From Epiperipatus broadwayi (taxonomy: Eukaryota; Onychophora; Udeonychophora; Euonychophora; Peripatidae), in assembly GCA_028023455.1 (NCBI GenBank), contig JAQFVV010000022.1:9569100-9633099 (forward strand): DNA of 64,000 bases. Reading direction: 5' to 3'. The translations under genes and the position numbers were made by a program. Positions 36,076 through 48,991 of the stretch are shown in pieces (position 1 is the stretch's first letter; every line of letters begins with the position of its first letter). The notes under the pieces were generated by a model that saw only the letters and a list, made by a program, of their open reading frames with translations, was not told the origin of the DNA and did no database searches.

Positions 36076-38280
36076 TTCAGCCTTTATGGTTTAGTATAAT
36101 GTAGAGTGATGTATTTAAAGCTGAATGTTATTTGTTGAAAGATCAATCTGTCAGTTTGGCACAAATGACATGTGACTTCCCCAACAACTAAGCATTTGAT
36201 TTTTTTTTCTTTAATACAAAGTTATTTTATGAAATTGTTAAAAACAATTCTGTATTCTTATGTATGACTTATATTAAACATATCTGAAACATATTTAATC
36301 TCTCTGGCCACAGAGTGAAATAACTTGACTGTCTAATAAAAATATCCCACTTCTCTATACACTTCTTGCTTTATTTTTAATCATTATATGTTGATTTGCG
36401 ACTAACTAAGCTCTGACTTAGTAACATTAACTGTAAATATTATTGATTTTTAAAATTTGCTTTTTTTTTTTTTTACAAGATGAAAGAATCCGTATATATT
36501 ATAAAGTATTTTGAAAATGTAATTTAATAATGAAACGCTAATAATTTAAAGTATAAGATTATGTTACTTGATGGATTTTTTTTGTGTGCAAAAAAGAATG
36601 TTTGATGAAAAATATTTAATTAATTATATGTTGTTGTTTTTTCTTTTTTTTTAAAAAAAAAAAAGTCTTCAGTAACCATGAAGAAAAAATGAATGCAATA
36701 TAAACAAAACTCTCCTCATTAAAATCTTTCAAGAGTTATTTTGGCATCTTAATGATGTAAAGAACTCATTAAAGTTATAATGAAATTCAAAATATTGGGA
36801 TATTACAATTTTTTTTTTATCTTTTGCAAATGAGTAACAATGATGACCCAATAATGGGGCTTCATTATAATAATCTTCTGCTCAATAGTCTTCACTTTCG
36901 TTTCAAGCAAGAATATTAAGAATTTGTAAGGGGTAAAGGTTTTATAGTTTGCTGCAGAAAAAGTTAAAGGTTAGCATATAAGATGACAAATAAACAGACT
37001 TTTATACCAATTCAGTATGCAATATGTGGGGTGGTTTTTTTGATCCACAAATTAATTTATTAGACATCATAAAACTTACCACTTTAAAGCTATTTCTTCC
37101 TAGTTTTAGAATGACCATTTTCACTTATTGAGAGGTACCAATAATGATGATGATAACTGAAAAATGATTAGTGCATTTGTCTGTTATGAGAATAATTTAA
37201 GGTTCAATTTCAATTGGATATGTTTTCAGATATTAAAACTTCAAAACAAATATATGATTTTTTAAAGTAATTGCCTCATAATCCCTTACTTGATTAATAA
37301 AAATATATATTGTTATTTATCCCCAAGATGCCTAAATTCATTGACTAAATATTGAAGCACTTACTATAAATAAAAAATCATATAATGCAACCTTTGGTAA
37401 ACCTATGGTTTTTCTTTATTTTTTCAATGTAAAGAAATCATCAATCAGATTAGTGTGTCTTCATATGTAATAATCATTCCAAATAAAGACTCTTCTAATT
37501 TGAAGTTTTGATAATTTTATTTTTTGTGTGCTTCTTATTTTTAATACAGAAATGAATCTAAATATATAGATATACCCAAGTTAATATGCATGTATCACAA
37601 ACAATATTAAATATAATTAAGAGCATATGTGAAAAACATATAATAACCCATAAACACACTTTACAAATGTATTGTTTAAATAAATATTTATCTTGTGCTT
37701 AGGTTTCTATACAATGGATCTTTTATACCACAGTATCACAACCCACTGATTCACTTTATCACTATTGAAAAAATATATAATAATAATAAAATAATTAGAA
37801 AATTTAGATATTATAACTTTTGTATTGCAGTATTATTAAATTTTAATCGACCCTATGTCAAAATGTGTGTAAATCCAAATATGCTTTTAGTAACATTGTA
37901 TTTATTCTTCAGTTGAAAAACTCTTATTTTTTTCCTTTTTGAAATTACTTTAGTTTATTAAATAGTTTAATAAAATATTGGATAATTTATTTAGACATGG
38001 CCTTTTTTTTTAATTAAAAATTTACTACTAAGGTTTTACATTTTACTCAGTGGTTATAAATGTTTACAATGTGAGATCTGATATGTATATTATTAGTTCT
38101 TATATCTATATCTTCAGTCAATCCGAGATGAGATTCCAAAACAGGTTAACTAGCATATGTTAAATCAAATAATTCTCATGTGTCCTTAAATATTTCCATT
38201 GGCACTATTGAGTTGTCCCTTTTTTGATTTCCTTAATAAAGTTTATTAGTAGTTGTTTAGTGTTATTTTGTGATTGCCCA
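36076..38280. other. Long AT-rich stretch without a recognisable gene
   Basis: Homopolymers and microsatellite traces. Small frames (37695-37916 and others) match no family. Confidence 0.4.
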
Positions 38281-38289
38281 AGAATTAGT

Positions 38290-39690
38290 TTACATCTTAA
38301 TTTTCTAAATGGAGTAGGCCAGATATGTTGAGAATCTTATAAGTGGGTATATTTCCCTTTTTAATGCAGTCCTTGAGGGATGTAATGATGTGTTTATTTG
38401 TTTTCATATAATAATTTATTACTTTTCTCTGGATACTCAGTCCTTGACATATGTAAAGTATGTTTCCTATGGTCTCTTTTTCCCTTTTGCAAATTTGCCA
38501 TATGGGATCAACCTTAGTGAACCCTCTCTTATATACTTGAAAAGCATTTGTAGGAAGCATCTCTTAAGTTCATTTTGACTGTGAAGTCCAATTATTTAGC
38601 TTCTAGATTCCAATACCTGAACCTTGATATTATCCCTTTATTAGTTATCTCCAGTGTACTAGGGGTGAGTGCTATCCCCCATTGGTCAAGTTGTACATCT
38701 CTCAATATGAGATCTTGTTAGCAAATGTTAGATCTGAGGGCTATATATATTTTCATATGTGTTTCTGCACTGCAGTTAACCATGTATCTTCTGTTTGGTG
38801 GGGGGTGATCAGTGGGAATTACTGAGGTTATGTGCTCTTCATTAGGATATTTTTGGCTGAATTTATTTATGTCTTGAGTTAAATGCTTTTTGAAAATAGT
38901 ATGTTGAAATTGAGTGTAAAGACCTTCCATTTAGATTTCTTTGGTTCTGCATCTTCCTTATGCTGATAGCCACTACCCAACCCCCCCCCCTCTATAGTAG
39001 CTTTGAGCAAAGGGAATTAATTTTTTTTCTCAAATCCTCTGGTAAGACTTATCCCAAATAGGTAATAGTTTATCCTGGGAAATACTAACATATTTATCAG
39101 TGAGACCTTCCCAAGGATTGGTAGATATGCTTTAGAAAGAGTATTAGTTATCTTTTGGGTGGCTTCATTGCTGATGGAGATTTTGTGATCAGGAATCCTA
39201 GGAATTTCTGTGGGCCCACCATAAATTTTGAAGGTATTTTTTTGCCCAAGATCAGCCTCCATGCTGCATATTTGTTTATGTCAAATTCTAGCCCAAAATC
39301 CTTTGTGTACTGCTTCAGTATACATTCCAGTTTTACTATGTACCTCTTTGATGGTAAGAATACCAGTATATTATCCATGTATGATATGTGGTTAATTTCC
39401 TTATTTAAGGTAGATATAAAGATCCACGGTAGATTTCCTTCTATTTTTATGAGCAGCAGATTTATATATGCTATGAAATATAACACACTTAATGAAGATC
39501 CCTGGGGAATTGAATATTGTGTTTTGAAACTGGGCACTATCCTCCCATTCAAGGTTATAAATATCTCCCTATTGCACAATAAATTGTCTATAATTTGGGT
39601 AAACCCATCTGCTATAGAATATTTTTTTCAGTATATCCAATAGGATTTCTGGCCATATCGAGTCTGGGTAAATTATAGTTTATAACTTAT
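38290..39690 (-). pseudogene. Non-LTR retrotransposon reverse-transcriptase relic (R4/R2-like clade possible)
   Basis: Minus strand, in order: DSIWPEILLDILKK; then FITLNGRIVPSFKTQYSIPQ with QGSSLS (the 'QG.PLSP' block of LINE RTs); YMDNILVFLPSKR, where the catalytic YMDD has become YMDN; FGLEFDINKYA; QKFLGFLI; KAYLPILGKVSLINMLVFPR; and near 38500 ICKREKETIGNILYICQGL. The last is a CCHC-like knuckle with the second His as Asn, followed by an Arg-rich Y..RK stretch as in RLE-type LINEs. Several frameshifts split it, and the terminal PD-(D/E)XK domain is not readable. The plus frame at 39155-39643 is antisense. Confidence 0.7.
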
Positions 39691-40584
39691 TAGTATAACT
39701 TCTTATATTTTTGTGTTGATTCTCATGCTCCCTTTATATTTATCCATTCGTTTTATTTTCATATTGATTGTTTATTTATAGGAAGGAGGATGTGTTCCCA
39801 TCCCCCCATATGGGTCCTTCATTCCATACCATTACAATATGAAGAGCATGATTTCTAAGATATCTTCAGAGAAACTGACTTTAAGCATATTCTTTATTTG
39901 GTGGATATTTATAAAGAATAAGAATGCATCCATTACAATTTGAACATTGATATGATGTAATCAAAGTATGGTAATTTCAACCTGGTCATTTGTTTATATT
40001 CAATAATACCAGAGTTCAAAAGAATAAATTTTTCCTAATTTTTTTAATGTTCAACAAATTGATCTTCAAATAATAAAATTCTTGCACCCACATCTTTGAC
40101 ATCATCCACTTTAGGCAAATAGATGTGATTATTATGAATTATTTATTAGGCTAGAGATTATCACATCATTCCTAGCTCAGATGTAAACTTTAAATGCAGT
40201 TAAAATTTTTATATTATAAATGATTAAACTAAATACATGATATCATTGTTAATATGAATCAAGAATGAAATGGGGGGGGGGTGAAAATTTTAAGTATTAT
40301 CTAAGTAATATGCAGAAAAAAAATTATAACTTGAAAAATTTCTGATATTCATTTTCAAAGATATGCCTTTATATTTAAAAAATCCTTTGCAGATTTTTAT
40401 TATTGTAATTATGTTGAGCTCTAACCCATGACAAATTGGTTATTGGATTATTTGTTTTTAATCAATGATTTTCAAGATTTATAAATTGCCATTTCTATTT
40501 CTTTATTATTAATTTTGAAATCAGAGCATTTACTCTTTCATATTTTATTTCTAATCCATTTTCCTCCTTTAATGATATAATGCA
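39691..40584. other. AT-rich stretch with a poly(G) tract
   Basis: Ten G at 40272-40281. Nothing coding recognised. Confidence 0.4.
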
Positions 40585-40700
40585 ATGATAGAATGGTGAA
40601 ATCTGGAACTCAAAGTCCATGGATCATAGATTAGCTCTGCCACTTCTTGTACTGAAACATTTTACAAACTCCAAAGCAATAAACCATTTGATTATATATG
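40585..40700 (+). repeat. SINE family C, degenerate copy
   Basis: 'gatagaatggtgaaatctgg', 'aactcaaagtccatggatca' (B-box-like), 'ctgccacttcttgtactgaa', 'ccaaagcaataaaccatttg'. Confidence 0.5.
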
Positions 40701-40875
40701 GCATTTTTTATTCTGTATTTTAACTTTCCTAATTCTTAAAGAATCTTACGGTTCTTTAACAAATATTTAAAATGTCATGAAAAGATTTTTAAATCTCTGT
40801 GATATTTTATTCGTACTTGCACAATAAAATGTAATAAATTTATATTTTATAAACATGAATTACATTTCAAATGTC

Positions 40876-40978
40876 TTGCATTGGTGGTTGAAAGATCAGC
40901 GTGACTGCCTTACAAGCAGTTGCCTGGGTTGCGGGTTCACATCCTGACCGATGCTATGACACTTTGAAAAAAAAAAAC
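40876..40978 (+). repeat. tRNA-derived SINE (Ala/Gly-like head)
   Basis: 'ttgcattggtggttgaaaga', 'tcagcgtgactgccttacaa', 'ttgcgggttcacatcctg', 'gatgctatgacac', A11 tail. A perfect 15-bp target duplication, tacatttcaaatgtc, lies at 40861-40875 and 40979-40993. The clearest recent insertion of this family here. Confidence 0.9.
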
Positions 40979-40993
40979 TACATTTCAAATGTC

Positions 40994-41860
40994 AAATTCT
41001 TTCCTTGAAAAATGATTAAGCTTAACATTGATGCTTTATACTGAATTTCAGTTTGATGGGAAAAGCATAATATTTTAGCAAGCCTATAATGATACTGTTA
41101 TAAAATTATGTTTAAGACTGATGGCCAACATTAGCAATCATGCCATATTTGTAATGAACAATATCTTAAATCAGTATTATAAGCAAAATGACTCTTTGCA
41201 CTCCTTCATCATGGTGGAAATTTATTTTTATTTTATTATCTGTGCATTTCCAACCAAAATGTTTCTTAATGATTGAATCAAGCTAAATTTTGATCACATG
41301 GATTTTGTGCAATAATTATCCAGAAGAAATGCTACATCTTTTTCAAATTTCTCCACACTTCTCATCTCTATTCCTATTCATGATTTATAAGTATACAATC
41401 AATCTCAAGCCACTACTTAAAAATATATATAGTTGACAATAAGAAGTACAATAACAAGAAATAGTTCAACTCATACCTATACTTTCTCAAATTTTTACCC
41501 AGTAACATCATGACCAACTTGGCTCAACAATCTACCTCAGTTGTGCTCTCTTTATTTTCATTAAATTCCCCTTTAGATTTCATTTCTAAAAATAAATATC
41601 TGAACTCTTTTTCAATTTAGCTGTCTTGATTAGATTAGAATATGACACTCTCCAAATTTGCATTACATATTACTGAAGTTAAACAACTTATCATACCATC
41701 ATAATTACAATTTCATCAAAATTTTGCCTATAAATTTATTCTATTGTAAATATATAAATATTTATTTGTAGTTTTTTATTTATAAAGTTTTATATATTAA
41801 AAAGGTAAAAAACTTTCTGATGTCCAATAGGGAGTGAGACTATTAAATCTGTAAGCACTT
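40994..41860. other. AT-rich stretch without a recognisable gene
   Basis: Nothing supported. Confidence 0.35.
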
Positions 41861-41867
41861 AAGAAAA

Positions 41868-42010
41868 TAATAATAATTGAATGATTTATTGTTTGGGAGA
41901 CCATAGGAAATTCATGCATTGAAAATGACGGAGATGAGAGCATGTGGATCTTAAACTCCAGATTTTCCCACTCTACTACTGTACCAAACATAAAGGAACA
42001 TTTAAATAAT
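41868..42010 (-). repeat. SINE family C, better-preserved copy
   Basis: The reverse complement reads 'tttggtacagtagtagagtg' (A-box-like), 'ctggagtttaagatccacat' (B-box-like), then 'cgtcattttcaatgcatgaa' and 'tcccaaacaataaatcattc'. The order head, body, AATAAA-like end defines the family. Confidence 0.6.
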
Positions 42011-42189
42011 GCACTCAAATTATAGATGGGATAAATTGTGTGAATATTCATTATCTTCCCAATTTCTAGGAATTATTATATGCATTCTTAGAGAAACTGC
42101 AGATTAATCTATGGCTAGTGGTTTATGCATCTGTTCACCAAGTTCATAACCAGGAAATCAAATACAGATTAAGTGAATCTTTAAAAAAA

Positions 42190-42435
42190 AATTTTCAGAT
42201 CATAAGCAAGATTTGAATTTTTTTCCAGTTTAGTTAGCCTATAGCCAATCCAGATATATATCCAGTATTGGCCAATAAATAGATATCTAACTAAATAGAA
42301 AATTTTCAGATCTTGGTGTTTTTATTTAAGTCTCAAGCAGAATTAGAATTTTTTTTTTCAGTTTAGCCACTCTATAGCCAATCCAGATTCCAGTTAGATA
42401 TCCAGTATTGATCAGTAATTGAATATCTACTTATT
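42190..42435 (+). repeat. Tandem direct duplication (~130 bp unit)
   Basis: 'cagtttagttagcctatagc' and 'ccaatccagat', 'atccagtattgg' at 42225-42275 recur as 'cagtttagccactctatagc', 'ccaatccagatt', 'atccagtattga' at 42360-42412. 'aaattttcagatc' begins both units. Two diverged copies. Confidence 0.7.
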
Positions 42436-42674
42436 ATTACATCGTATTGGTTGCAAAACAAAAAATATTAATTGCAATATGATTTATCCTTTATCAATGA
42501 TGAAAAAAAATTTTTTTTTAAGTTCACAAAGATGATCCATATAAACTTCAACAAGAGCAGAAATTAAGTGAAGATAATTGTGACAAATACATATCCAATG
42601 TATTGGATACACAGTTTAATATTTCAGACTCTCTTAAGTTCTCTTTCACTATTCTGTTTTACATTACTTTTGTA

Positions 42675-43229
42675 GCCAATAAACATCACATAACCACCAC
42701 TTCTTATGCTTGTGTATAACTGTTGTTAAAACATGCAAAACTCACTATATGTATTGCCACCCACAGCAAGCTAGAGTAATCAATGGATGCCAAAAGGCTT
42801 GTGCAAAAAATCCCCATCTAGTGCCTACTCATCCAATATCCCCAGACTAGTTTCTGGCTTGTGGCCTTCATCAGTGTGGAGCCTTGGATCTGAGAGCACT
42901 GCATCTAGATCTTAGGATCTAATGCAACCCTCCAGCAGCCACCTTTTATCTCCACTTAACATTAAGATATTTTCAGTTTAAGACTCATAGTTTTGTAGTT
43001 AAGTGGAGATAAAACGTGGCTGCTGGAGGGTTGCATTAGATTCTAAGATATAGGTGCAGTGCTCTCAGATCCAAGGCTCCTCACTGACAAAGGCCACAAG
43101 CCAGAAACTAGTCTGGGGATATTGGATGAGTAGGCACTAGATGGAGATTTTATGCACAAGTTTTCTGGCATCTATTGATTACTCTGTTTGGCACAGGGTG
43201 GCACTACTGTATGGGGAGTTTTGCCTGTT
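42675..43229 (-). mobile_element. Family 1 hairpin element, copy 8 (long form)
   Basis: Tail 'aataaacatcacataaccac' on the left. The long palindrome is centred near 42975: 'cagcagccaccttttatctc' against 'gagataaaacgtggctgctg', and 'ggccttcatcagtg' against 'cactgacaaaggcc'. Right arm 'gcactactgtatggggagtt'. An approximate 11-bp target duplication, ttacttttgta / ttaattttgta, lies at 42664-42674 and 43230-43240. Confidence 0.83.
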
Positions 43230-43240
43230 TTAATTTTGTA

Positions 43241-44087
43241 AAAATAAAACATCTTAGCAGATCACTAACGTTATTGGCTAGAATAATGAATAGTACATTG
43301 GCATGCTGGCCATTATGTTAATTATAAAAATACCCACAATTCTATTTATTTATTAGAATCTTCACTTAATATTTGCTGACGTTAAAGTTTATATGGTTGA
43401 TCTTTATCACACTTAACTACAGTGTTACATATAATATGACATATAATTGAGAAAGACATTTTTGGGGTTCTATTTACAACGAGAAATGAAAACAGTCATT
43501 GTATTATTAACAATTCAAATTTCTCTACATAGTTTATTATGTTACGGATCCTGTGTGCTCATATTTCAAAACGAATCTGCTGGTCCTACTTTGGGTGATT
43601 GCTTTACCGTATGAAACAATATCTGATAAGTTTTGCAGACTTTGAATTTGCTATGAATTAAATTATTTGCATTTATTATTGATAATTTAATTAGATCTTT
43701 AATGGTTTGTAAAAATTACATTGATACATGACACTGTTTTTCCAATCATCACGTCATTAAATAATTTTGCGATAATGAGCAAAATATTTTTCTAGAAAAT
43801 AATTATAAAAAGTTCTTAGGAGTTTTGTTAGTGAATATTTAATTCATATTTTTAAAGTTAACTGTGAAAACTAAAACATCTTTAAATTACACACTAACAT
43901 TTATACATATATATAACAAATTAGATGGAATACTGATTACATATTTAGCTTGATATATAAAGGAAAATCTTTAGGTATTATTTAATTTCTCTTTTAAAAA
44001 TATTTTCAAATCTACTGTAACAATTATTCACAAAGCTGTTTTAATTATTTTTTTTTTTGCTTTCTTATGTGTGATTCTAAATAACAG
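43241..44087. other. AT-rich stretch without a recognisable gene
   Basis: Nothing supported. The patch at 43555-43650 is slightly GC-richer, with no readable family. Confidence 0.35.
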
Positions 44088-44148
44088 ACGTTACTGGGGG
44101 ACATTGCCCGAGCTTCTATTCTCACTAATGGACGCTGTCAATAGACAG
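44088..44148 (+). other. Candidate internal exon of an unidentified host gene
   Basis: A 61-bp GC-rich patch preceded by a strong pyrimidine tract (T11 then gctttctt, 44048-44066) and AG at 44086-44087, followed by GT at 44149-44150. One frame is open through it, reading RYWGTLPELLFSLMDAVNRQ, and has the look of a conserved protein. The donor (cag|gtcacc) is weak. I cannot name the protein. It would fit a small exon in a gene with introns larger than this window, but chance cannot be excluded. Confidence 0.3.
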
Positions 44149-45221
44149 GTCACCTTGTGTTCCTCTTTAAAATTTCATACAGTTTAAGTAAATTCATAGG
44201 GGATATAGTTGTTGTGATCAGAGAGACATCTGCTAGCTGATTCACCATTAAAAAGGGTCATAGGTCATCAATAACTTGAGGAGGCAGCCACGATTATCTC
44301 TTGACAAATATTTTTATTAATTCATTATAGTTCTTTAGTATTAAGAATTCTTTATTTTGCCATAATAACTTGTTATTTTTTCTACGATAAAACTTATAAT
44401 AACTTGTTATTGTTGGTCAAAAATAACTTAGTAGAAATAAAAATTTACGCCTTTGTGTTTTATTGGAATTACCCCCCCCCCACTACACACATCCGCAGTA
44501 TTAAAATTTTACACGTGTATTAATTGTTAAAAATTTATTATAATAACAGATTATTAAATATTTTTTTGTATTATTATGTGTACTAAAGCAAATTTAAATG
44601 TCATAGTGTTTTCAATATATGAGCTAATAACTATTATCAGATTGCTTAGTACTTATATGTACTTCCTCAATTTATGACTAAAGTTTAAAAGAATTTGCTT
44701 AAACTCATCCAATAGAGAAAAAAAAATTTTATGCATTTGCATGTATAATATCAAAGTTTTCTTAGGTTTGGCACATAGATGAATTGAAACGTCTGATATT
44801 TTTAATCAGTAAGAACATATTATTATCATTATCATCATTATTTATTTTTTATCATTAGTCATAATTATTAATTATAAATACAAATACCTGACACTCAAGT
44901 CCCTCTGAATGAACAAAATTTAATTATATTGTAATAATAGAGTTAGTTGTTATTTGTTATAATATCAGTATACTACCTATCCATTTGAAATGCTTCTTGA
45001 TGTAATTGTTGGAACCTGCGTGCGCATCACTTGAAGTTAATCATTGACGTTTTTTTCGAATTGCAAGCGGGTTTAATTTTTTGTTTTTGTTAGTTAAGTA
45101 GATGACCCATAACCAATGCAATTAGCCATCTAACAATGGTAGTAAATCGGTATTTAGCTATTCTTAACTAGATATTAAAGTTTAAGGTTACTGGATTGGT
45201 CAATTTAATGACGAAAATTGT
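44149..45221. other. AT-rich stretch with moderately GC-rich start
   Basis: 44150-44310 stays GC-richer than average with no long frame. Ten C at 44472-44481. (ATT/ATC)n near 44819-44845. Confidence 0.4.
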
Positions 45222-45247
45222 CTTGCATTGATGGTCGAGAGGTCAGT
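45222..45247 (+). repeat. tRNA-derived SINE, 5' fragment only
   Basis: 'tcttgcattgatggtcgaga', 'ggtcag': the first 26 bp of the 28.5/40.9-kb SINE family, then unrelated sequence. 3' truncation by deletion. Confidence 0.6.
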
Positions 45248-47039
45248 TGTAAATATAAAGTAGTCTTTTTATATCTGGTGAGTTGCTGAGTCCATGGGTT
45301 TGTTTCCCAATTTTATCTATTTTTTGTCTTTTTTTCTCTTTATTAAAATTAGCTCAAATTGTAAATTACATTTTTGAAAAGTTTAAGACCAATGGATTAC
45401 GGTTGTATCTGTCGCTTCTGATGCTTGAAGTTTGCCTAAATTCCTTAGTAATAAACCCATTCACTTATTTTATTTATTTAATGACTCATATTTAGATTGG
45501 TTTTAAGGGGCTACAAAACAAATGTCTCTTATTTCTGCAAATTATTTTTACATATTTTAAATGTAACACTTTGTGACACTGTGCTAGACAACATACAGGG
45601 CCTCAGTAAAGGTAGATAATAAAACAGCTTTAAAAAACTCCTTGGAGCAAGGGCCCTACAGCAGACTTTCTTAGAAATACAGTAATTGAAAAGGCATTAC
45701 TCATCAGGTTAGCCAATCATTGGATAATGATATTTTTTTCAGACTTGTTTAACCTGTATTTAAAATTAATTAGGTAACATTTACTGATTCATATTAAATT
45801 TGTTGATTGTGTTAACAAAAGTCAGTTTTCTGCAAGAAAAACTAAGTCAGATCAAAATTTAAAAAAAAAAATCAAATTTTATCTGACAAGAATTTGAATT
45901 CAGGTCATATTATAGCAGATTTACACACTACTTTTACCCTAAAAACATCATAGAAGGCCATATTACTGCATGATCTATAAATATTGGGAATATGAGATTC
46001 AGAACAAATCCACTTATTATAATTGGAGTTTGAACCTGGGTGAAATTTCAAAAAATTTTCAAAGAGTTAAAGATTACAAAGTAAACTTGAAATTTTTCTT
46101 TCATATAATTAACCTAATTAACAGTTTGATAAATATTCATCAAGCTATTATTCTCTATAGAATAAAAGCAAAAGCAAATAAACATAAAAATATATAACCT
46201 ATCATCATTCAACAGTGGAATTTTTTTCTTCATTTTAGTCCTTTGTAAATCTAGAAAATGCCTATACATGCACTGAAAGAAAGAATTTGTAACAGTGATA
46301 ACATGTTTGTTATAGTATGATATTTTTTTATATTATATGTTTATAGTTACAAAATAATAAAACTTTAAAAGCCTTTTGTAGAAAAAGTGGATAGAAATGG
46401 CGTGTAAATCAACATTTTATTGAACCACTTTGGCTGTATTGACTTGGATACTTATTTGGTGATAAATATTGTTTTTATGTCTCTCTTATGCTTATGAACA
46501 TGTTTTTTATTATTATTGTTGATATAATTTAAGAGGTTGTATTACATAATTATGATTATCAATAAAAATGCATTTTTTGTTATAATATTATGATTTGTTT
46601 GGTAAATTTTTTTACAAAGAGTATGTGTGTTGTCTACTCATGGTCAGACAGTAAAACAAGAATAGAATTTTGCTAAAGTCTGCACTACATTCAAATTGAT
46701 AAGCCTTAAGAATAATGCATTCTACTCCAGTATTCCTCTTTAGAAATCTTTGTCTCATTTGTATAGATATAAATTTATATACTATATTAACAATGTAAGT
46801 AATTTACATTCATTATAAAAAATTATAGATAGTATAGCATACATGCATAATGGTTGGTCCACATAACTATAGATATTATTGTCGGACCTATTGTCAGACT
46901 TAGTTTCAGAGTTATATATATATAAAATAAGAAGCTATTAGTTAAAAATATACTATATATAAATTTTAAATTGTAATAGCAATAGATAATCCCAATATAT
47001 ATATAATATTCAAATATAAGTATATTGTCTATATTAAAC
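45248..47039. other. AT-rich stretch without a recognisable gene
   Basis: A possible family C SINE remnant lies at about 45395-45480 ('tcgcttctgatgcttgaagt'). Frames at 45283-45495 and 45970-46197 match no family. Confidence 0.35.
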
Positions 47040-47425
47040 TTAATATAATTAGAAAAGACTTAAACTCAGACTTTCAAGCTCCCTACATTTATGGACTCCA
47101 TCTTGTACAACCAATACACTTGACTACATACATGTGAAAAAGATAAATGGTTTCCAATATACATATTTTGTGATGAGTCAGCACTCATGGTCTAGATCAC
47201 CATCTCCCACACGTATATACAATCAGCATATATATACAGAGTATTGATTGTATATAAGTGTGGAAAGTGATGATATGAACCAACTGATGAGTTGATTCAG
47301 CACAAAATACTTATATTAAATATCATTTATCTTTTTCACATGTATGTTATCACATGTATTAGTTGTATAAGATAGAATGCTTAGATATATGGAACTTGAA
47401 AATCTGATTTCAAGTCCCCTCTAAT
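47040..47425. repeat. Family P palindromic element, copy 3 (diverged)
   Basis: 'acttaaactcagactttcaa' at 47062 is matched in inverted form by 'cttgaaaatctgatttcaag' near 47394. 'gtctagatcaccatctccca' and 'acacgtatatacaatca' are matched by 'tgattgtatataagtgtgga'. About 385 bp. Target duplication not resolved because the flanks are themselves complementary. Confidence 0.6.
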
Positions 47426-47444
47426 TACATTAAGTTTAATAATG

Positions 47445-47905
47445 ACAATATATCAGCCTGTATTCTTCCCATCTCTTTTCTGTGTATTTAAATGGACATA
47501 TTAAGGTCTTATATGTGTGAGGGATCAGAGTGACTTAAAGTCAACATAGGTATGATAATAATATTGGCATCAACATTGGCATCAATAAGGGCTTTGAATG
47601 CTCCATTATTGAATTTTCAATGATATATATGGCTGAAGATTTGGAGGGGGGAGAAGATTGAAACTTGTCCATTAAAGTTTGAAGATTTTCTATCAATATA
47701 AACTGAGCACTGATGGTATATATGGGAGAGAGATGGTGATCTGGACCAAGTGATGAATGCTGGTTCAGCATGAAATATGTATATCGGAGATCATTTATAT
47801 TTTTCAAATATATGTGGTTATGTGCACCAGTTGTAAGATGGAGTGCATAGATGTAGGGATCTTGAAAGTATGAGTTCAAGTTTATTCTAATATATATATA
47901 TTTAA
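47445..47905 (+). repeat. Family P single unit
   Basis: One non-palindromic unit: 'ggctttgaatgctccattat', 'actgagcactgatggtatat', 'gtgatctggaccaagtgatg', 'tggttcagcatgaaatatgt', ending 'gtatgagttcaagtttattc' (B-box-like). It shows what each half of the palindromes looks like alone. The 139-codon minus frame at 47541-47960 is incidental. Confidence 0.6.
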
Positions 47906-48690
47906 CAGAAATACTTCTGATTATGTTGTAATCATTATCAACAGAAATAATGTAGATCAAAACAAAGAGCAGACATCACATGATTTTCAAAGAATTGTGT
48001 ATATAGATATTAGAAAATTGTTTGTTTATTATACAATCTTTAAATTGATTGATAAAGATTGCCTTTTATTATTTTTTTTTATTATGATTTTCTTCATTTA
48101 ATATTTTTATATAAACTGGGCTAAAGATAAATCTAAATTTGCAAGATTTTTTATAGACAAAGAAAATTCAAACAGTATTGAACTGATTATTCTTAGCACT
48201 TTTTATGTGATTGTATAATAGCTAGTGTTCTTTTGACTTTTTTCTAAAGTATATCTTGATCCCCAATATATTTAGTGATAAATTAAAAAATAATATTATG
48301 TATCAAATTATATGTGACTGCAAAAAGGCATACATTCGGCAATCTAGATGTACTTTGGAAATAATACTAAAATAACATCAACTATTATATAATCATGTAA
48401 AAAATTGCTAAGATTAATCAGTCCAATATTGTCTTGGTTTTCTTTGATTCTGAAAAATCTTGTAATTTTAAATTTATCTTTAGCCCAGATTATAAAAGAA
48501 TATTACATGAAAAAAGGCATTGTTAAAAGAGAAAAATTAAAGAGGCAATTTTTATAAACCAATTTAAATATTGTAAAATAAATATAAAATTTATTAATTA
48601 TACAGTTGTTTGAAAATTATGTGATGTCTGTGCAATTTCAGTTGATAATGATTCCAACATAATCGAAAGTACTTCTGTTTATGTATTGTT
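47906..48690 (+). pseudogene. Penelope-like retroelement relic: GIY-YIG fragment between inverted arms
   Basis: From 48298 the plus strand reads MYQIICDCKKAYIRQSRCTL then EIILK, a PLE GIY-YIG core (usual form 'Y.I.C.C...YIGQT.R.L..R..EH') with YIG changed to YIR and a stop after it. Downstream fragments follow (CNFKFIFSPDYKRILHEK; then KREKLKRQFL). The terminal sequence at about 48535-48690 recurs inverted at 47906-48075 ('acatcacatgattttcaaag' against 'tttgaaaattatgtgatgtc'). This is the same organisation as the 22-kb PLE. Confidence 0.62.
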
Positions 48691-48991
48691 ATTATGGTTT
48701 ATTTATTTAATCATAGAGATAGTTTCTTTAAAGTCAAAGAATGTTTTACTACCATAATGATAAAAGTTAGAGAAGAGAGAACAACTGCTTTATTTCTGTT
48801 GGCCATAATGTTTTTTTTTATTATTATCATCATCATCATTCAAAAATTAATTCAGAATTTGCTTGCCAGAAATTATTCAATTAGTAAGATAACTTCTCAA
48901 GTTAATATTAAATTATTACCAAATTTACCACTTCCTTTATTTTGCTGTAATATCTTATATAAATGCAATTTATCCACTGTACTTTAAACAT

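Noticed and set aside
39155-39643. 162-codon open frame on the plus strand, the longest in the window
   Set aside because: Antisense shadow of the minus-strand reverse-transcriptase relic with readable QGSSLS and YMDN motifs.
47541-47960. 139-codon minus-strand frame
   Set aside because: Runs antisense through a family P repeat unit; the same unit is closed in the related copies.
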